A stretch of 64,000 nt of DNA from Dryomyza anilis (Eukaryota > Arthropoda > Insecta > Diptera > Dryomyzidae). The notes beneath the pieces are model-generated. The model saw nothing but the letters and a program-made list of their open reading frames with translations, made no database searches and was not told the DNA's origin. Within the stretch, counting starts at the first letter, position 1. Each line of letters begins with the position of its first letter. Shown piece after piece: positions 59,028 to 64,000 of this stretch. The position numbers and the translations under genes are program-made. The stretch is taken from assembly GCA_951804985.1 (NCBI GenBank), contig OX638130.1:38256394-38320393 (forward strand), in the 5' to 3' direction.

Positions 59028-60951
59028 GACGTTACAGACAATGCGTTGATTTCCGGAGGCTGAATAAAGTAATCCAGAAAGATAGATTTGCAATGCAGTG
59101 GATCGATGATCAAATCTATAAATTGGTGAATGCGAGAGTATTTTCGACGATCGACTTTGGGTTCTTCCACGTGCCAATGGATAATAACAGCATGACATAT
59201 ACGGCATTTTCAACAGCGGATGGTCAATACATGTTCACAAGAACACCGTTTGGACTCAGGAATTCGACGTCAAGTTTCAATAGATTCGTATATTTGATGC
59301 TTGCAGATCTCATACGACAGGGCATCGTAATTCATTATGTTGACGATTTGATCATCTCATCGCAGACATACGAAGAAGGGCATCACTCGGTCTGGATGTT
59401 GCAGTAGAAAATGGTTTGGAATTGATCTGGAAAAAGTGCCAGTTTCTGAAGACACAAGTATCAAATTCGCAAATATTTCCTTCAACACATTAAATCAAAG
59501 CAGTTAAAAACTTTCCAGTTCCAACGACAGAAAAGCAGTTGAAAAGTTTTTTTTTTTGGGTTAACTGAATATTTTCGGAAATTTATTGAAGGTTATGGCA
59601 TGATCGTTGCCCCACTAACTAAAAGACGTAAAGAAGATTTAGTTCCAGAATGAACATTTGCCGGCATTCGAAAAAATAAAGAGTAACTACAGAATAATCC
59701 AGTATTGCACATCTACGATCCAATGGCAGTTACCGAGTTGCATACAGATGGAAGTAATGTTGGTCTAGGTGCAATTCTTTTCCAACGACAAAACGAGGAA
59801 GAGTTTCATCCAGTATATTATTGAGCAAAGCAACCAACGATGCTGAAAAAAACTAACACTCCTATGAGTTGGAGATACTTGCGATTGTAGAGGCAGTCAA
59901 AAAACTGAGACCGTATTTACTAGGCTTGCAGTTTAAAATTATAACAGACTGCCCAGAATTCCAAAGAACGGTGAATAAAGTAGATATTCCTCCGAGAGTA
60001 AAGAGATGGACCTTATATATTTAAGAGTACAACTACAAGATGGAACACAGCAAAGGCGAACGTATGAAGCATGTAGATGTTTTGAGTCGGAAACCAGTTT
60101 ATGTCGTAGAAGAAACTATATCATCACTCATTAGAAAATAGTAACATTTTGGTATCAGAAGACAATGGCACCGATCAAGAGAGACTACTACTTCGATAAA
60201 ATGAAAGATAAAGTTGAACAATACATACAATGTTGCATTCAGTGCATAATAATGAACAGAAAATATGAAGGAAAAGTTTGTCCTATTCCAAAAGACGATT
60301 TACCCACTTGTCACGCTTCACTTGAATCATCTAGGACCAAACTTAGACGTTGAAAGGATACAAGTCCCTGTTAATAGTGGTTGATGGATGTTCAAAATTC
60401 ACTTGGATTTATCCTACGAAATTCATAACCACCAAAAAGTCTTAGAGCGTTTTGAAATGTTATCGAAAACGTTTGGATACCCGCAACGAGTTATCAGAGA
60501 TAAGGGGTCTGCATTTACATCGAATGATTTTGAAAATTGTTACCATACTAATAACATAATGCACCAGCAAATAACAACTAGAGTACCTAGAGGAAATAGA
60601 CAGGTTGGACGTGTCAACTCAGTTATTATTTCAACACTTTCAAAGTTGGCGATTGATGAGACAGATAAGTGGTTGAATTACGTTGATCGAGTTCAGAGGT
60701 GCATCAATTCATCGTGTAACAGACTGGTTAACTCTACGCCGCACGAAGTGCTCACAAGTGTTGCTATGAGAACTGTATATGACGTCAACATATCTGATAT
60801 ATTGCAAGAAGAATTGGTGCAATAATCCGCAGAAAGTCCAGAAAATCAACGTCAAATTGTTCGAAACAATATTTTAGAAGCACAGAAAGAACTGAGAATG
60901 TAGTATGACAAAGAAGGCAGCAGCAAGTTTAGACGTTGGTGATATAGTGGA

Positions 60952-60954
<3 letters not shown>

Positions 60955-61008
<54 letters not shown>
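60955..61008. repeat. (AT)n microsatellite, left
   Basis: Pure alternating AT, about 54 bp, directly after the gypsy element 3 remnant. Confidence 0.95.
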
Positions 61009-61012
<4 letters not shown>

Positions 61013-61180
61013 CCCGATTATACATTCCATGGGTTCATAAAATCACTTGTTGTGGATGTAATTATAGATCTTTCACCGTTTCCAATTTTCTGTACATCAT
61101 ACCTATTGTTTATTTTACCTTTTGTCACAACACACGGTCCAAAGAACTATACCTTCAGCTTCAAATTGGTTCAAAACTGT
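61009..61180 (+). repeat. 172-bp segment, direct repeat unit 1
   Basis: Runs from 'ccccgattatacattccatg' to 'ttcaaattggttcaaaact'. The same segment recurs at 61483-61655 with almost no change, so (AT)n plus this segment is present twice. Confidence 0.93.
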
Positions 61181-61482
<302 letters not shown>

Positions 61483-61657
61483 GTCCCCGATTATACATTC
61501 CATGGGTTCATAAAATCACTTGTTGTGGATGTAATTATAGATCTTTCACCGTTTCCAATTTTCTGTACATCATACCTATTGTTTATTTTACCTTTTGTCA
61601 CAACACACGGTCCAAAGAACTATACCTTCAGCTTCAAATTGGTTCAAAACTATGTTC
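61483..61657 (+). repeat. 172-bp segment, direct repeat unit 2
   Basis: Repeat of 61009-61180 that then reads into the N gap. It may be part of the BEL element's 5' region or a microsatellite-associated repeat; coding content is not recognisable. Confidence 0.93.
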
Positions 61658-61857
61658 NNNNNNNNNNNNNNNNNNNNNNNNNNNNNNNNNNNNNNNNNNN
61701 NNNNNNNNNNNNNNNNNNNNNNNNNNNNNNNNNNNNNNNNNNNNNNNNNNNNNNNNNNNNNNNNNNNNNNNNNNNNNNNNNNNNNNNNNNNNNNNNNNNN
61801 NNNNNNNNNNNNNNNNNNNNNNNNNNNNNNNNNNNNNNNNNNNNNNNNNNNNNNNNN
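61658..61857. other. Assembly gap (200 N)
   Basis: A run of exactly 200 N, next to a duplicated 172-bp segment and long (AT)n, where short-read assembly would be expected to fail. Confidence 0.99.
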
Positions 61858-63431
61858 TCTCCAAACAAAACTGAAAGGTGAGGCATTATCCATAATTAAA
61901 CACATCAAACCGACAAAAGACAATTACAGACTTGCGTGGCAGTTAATAAAAAATATGTTCGACAAATCTGATAAGATAAAAAAAGCATACTTCGAGTTAT
62001 TTTTTTGATCAACCAGCTATAAAATTGCCATCAGCAAGTGATATGAAACGGTTCTATAACAATACCAACGAATGCTTTAATGCTTTGAAAGTTCTTGGCG
62101 AACCCGTCGAGCAATGGGATTCTATCCTGCTATTTCATTTGGAAAAAAAATTGGATAGCGAAAACCATTTGCTGTGGTACAGACAGCGCAAATCAGGACA
62201 ACAAGTTAGATTTAAACCATTTTTGAATTTCTGGATGAAAGAATTTTTGAGTTGGAAAACACACAATCAAAAGAGGTGCATTCTTTTCAATCTACGAAAT
62301 CACACGTGCCTCATCAAGTTTTTAACCAACAGAAAACTAACGCGTTGTCGTCCGTAGCTAAATTCTTTCCGCTTTGCAACAAGAATCATTTCTTGTATCA
62401 CTGCAACAACTTCAAGGAGCTTGACGCCGGCAGTAGATTCAAGGTCGTACAAGACAACAATATTTGCATCAACTGCCTGCGAGAAAAACACAAGATAACC
62501 GAGTGCAAATATTCTACGTGCAAAATGTGCAATGCAAAACAAAATTCATTGTTACATTAATCATTATCAGTCAATTCACCACGTCAATCGGAATCCGTGT
62601 CAAAACATGACCCGTCCCTGAGTGTTAATTCTACGCATCAGCTTGATCAGCTTCTTCCAACAGCGATAGTTATGGTTCGTAGTAGACTTAATGTGCTGCA
62701 GCCGTGTCGCGCTTTACTCGATTCTGGCGCGCAATCTACGCTTATCACGGAAGCTTACGTACAGCGTTTGCAACTTAAGCGATCTTAAGTTGCAAACGCT
62801 GTACGTTATACGGTGTTGAATCTAACAAAGAAAGTTACACTAAGGGTAAGGTCCATCTGAAAATATGTTCGCAAATTTCCGAGAACCGAGCAACCGAAGC
62901 ATTTTGCTTGCCAAGCCTCACGCAAGATCTTCCCGGACACGTAGTCTGCAATCAATAGTTAGAATTTTTCAAAAAGCTTGCTGATCCTCAATACAACAAG
63001 CCAGGCCGCATTGACATAACTTTGGGCGCAGATGTCTTCACTGATGTTCTTCTCCAGGATAAAATAATTCATCCCACTGGTTCACCAAGTGCAATATGTA
63101 CGATATTCGGTTGGATAATCGTAGGAAAAGTCACTGAACAAACAACAACTCCAATGTTAGCTGCACACATTTGCGTGATCTTGATACACAATTACAAACA
63201 CTCAAGGAAACGGAAAATTATAAAAGTTTAGAGCATATTACTCAAGAACAAGAAGAAAAAGCGGTAACAGATTATCAAACAAAAAAATTATGGAGTACAT
63301 GTCATCAAATTACCGTTTAATATTACAGATAAAGAATTTGTTGATTCCAAAATACTCTACGCAATGGAGCGACGATACTTCAACAATCAACCCCCAAATA
63401 GAACGTTTTACCTGTCTCATCACGTAGTGTT
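61858..63431 (+). pseudogene. BEL/Pao retrotransposon remnant: gag, zinc knuckles, protease, pre-RT
   Basis: Gag: KLKGEALSIIKHIKPTKDNY, AWQLIKNMF and LKVLGEPVEQWDSILLFHLE, characteristic of BEL/Pao. Two zinc knuckles: CNKNHFLYHC, whose expected leading Cys reads Phe, and CINCLREKHKITEC followed by CKMCNAKQNSLLH. Protease at 62640-62790: ALLDSGAQSTLITEAYVQRL (DSG active site, usual for BEL). Then LGADVFTDVLLQDKIIHPTG, TIFGWIIVGKV and finally FYLSHHVV at about 63410. The RT, RNase H and integrase are absent, and the last block is reached after an internal deletion. Frameshifts occur near 62008, 62260 and 62560, and a palindrome lies at 62757-62806. Confidence 0.85.
62757..62806. repeat. Perfect 23-bp inverted repeat with 4-nt loop inside BEL protease
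   Basis: Left arm 62757-62779 and right arm 62784-62806 are exact reverse complements around the loop CGAT. The left arm encodes the end of the conserved protease block (VQRLQL). The right arm is its inverse and introduces a stop. Confidence 0.97.
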
Positions 63432-64000
63432 ATAACACGGCAGTACAACAAGAAACAAAGAGAGAGAACAGAACAGAGAGAGGGGAAAGAAAAATTATGG
63501 TAGGAAACACACATTTAACGACGGATGCTTTACAATGGACTTATTTATTAAATAAAACCCGATTAGTCAAGGAATGTCAACGGGTTGGAATAAGCGGAAG
63601 CACCGTAACGGAATTAAGGCGAAAGCTGAGTAATTTCATCAAGGAAAAACGAAACTGGAAATCTACGGAAAATTTACTAAAGCATTTCGAGGAGGAAATG
63701 CAGTTAGAAAAGAAAGTTAGTATCGACACAACCTGTTGCGACATTAAAACTATCGAAATAGCTGTACCGGTTGCAACTCGCAAACTTCGAATTACAGTTG
63801 ACAGTGATGTCAACGATTGAATTTACACAACGACGGTGGTGAAAATTTATATGAATTCTTAGAACGAATCGAAAAGTTAGCGGAATGCAATCATTTGGAA
63901 AAAGATCAACTTTTATCCACATTATTGCACATTATTTATTTGACGCACGAGTTCGTCAAATAAAGGCTCTATTCGATACAGGTTCGACACTCTCATACAT
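63432..64000 (+). pseudogene. Gypsy-type element 4: leader, gag N-terminus and protease start, runs off the window
   Basis: A purine-rich leader (63440-63495) is followed by ATG at 63497 and a 107-residue open frame. It contains a SAP-like segment (LVKECQRVGISGSTVTELRRKLSNFIKE), seen at the N-terminus of some fly gypsy-type gags. Gag-like residues continue in another frame (YEFLERIEKLAECNHLEKDQ) to about 63930. Another frame then reads ARVRQIKALFDTGSTLSYI, a protease active site. Gag capsid and nucleocapsid are therefore deleted or degraded between 63930 and 63945. The element continues past the window edge. Confidence 0.65.

Larger units (their letters stand above)
56757..60910 (+). pseudogene. 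Ty3/gypsy element 3: pol remnant, interrupted by a hAT element
   Basis: The pre-RT block (about 56930-57060) has QRPRRLATLETKV and FSSPVVVVRKK. It is split at 57071 by a hAT element and resumes at 59028 with CVDFRRLNKVIQKD, FSTIDFGFFHVPM, RTPFGLRNSTSSF and the catalytic YVDD (59334-59345). RNase H at about 59700-60100 has ELHTDGSNVGLGAIL and a frame-shifted tail with HVDVLSRKP. Integrase at 60165-60825 has a zinc-binding-like YIQCCIQC, the first core Asp in VVDGCSKFTW (other frame), and the second in VIRDKGSAFTS. The expected catalytic Glu is Gly in RQVGRVNSVIIS. Many stops and shifts make it a dead element. Confidence 0.85.

Overview
This is AT-rich eukaryotic DNA, most likely from a schizophoran (higher) fly. 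The evidence is one exon of a conserved animal gene with insect-type splice sites, copies resembling the fly DINE-1/INE-1 family, and a dense mixture of Ty3/gypsy, BEL/Pao, LINE, hAT, PIF/Harbinger and Tc1/mariner sequence. I cannot name the species. No bacterial, CRISPR or operon-like content is present.

Only one piece of host coding sequence is recognisable: an exon of RhoGAPp190 (p190 RhoGAP) on the minus strand at 14875-16007, bounded by a good splice acceptor and donor. I find no other exon of it, so much of the window may be its introns, filled with transposons.

Layout. 1-1070: DINE-1-like fragment and tRNA-derived SINE. 1075-4934: complete PIF/Harbinger transposon with TSD, a three-exon transposase with an apparently intact DDE triad, and a convergent Myb-like gene broken by one in-frame stop. 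5388-7420: hAT-like end and Helitron-like sequence split by a TSD-flanked hAT MITE. 7708-11053: decayed gypsy element. 11723-12775: second hAT MITE family. 13320-13782: solo LTR. 14.3 kb: DRE-like cluster. 16141-23386: 3.6-kb near-perfect tandem duplication. 23.7-29.6 kb: LINE scrap, DINE-like copy, a hAT inside a hAT, mariner-like scrap and a 60-bp minisatellite. 30.4-34.2 kb: two DINE-like copies, a deleted gypsy element and an old SINE. 34.5-36.6 kb: decayed LINE. 36.65-37.53 kb: (AT)n tract. 39.9-43.4 kb: foldback-like element with a LINE fragment in its loop. 42405-53048: 5.3-kb near-perfect tandem duplication. 53.3-60.9 kb: one gypsy element split by successive insertions. 61-64 kb: (AT)n with a duplicated 172-bp segment, a BEL/Pao remnant containing a perfect palindrome, and the start of another gypsy-type element running off the window.

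The transposon insertions can often be ordered in time, because many nested copies keep exact target-site duplications. The two 200-base N gaps and the two almost perfect tandem duplications mean some of the large-scale structure may be assembly artefact.
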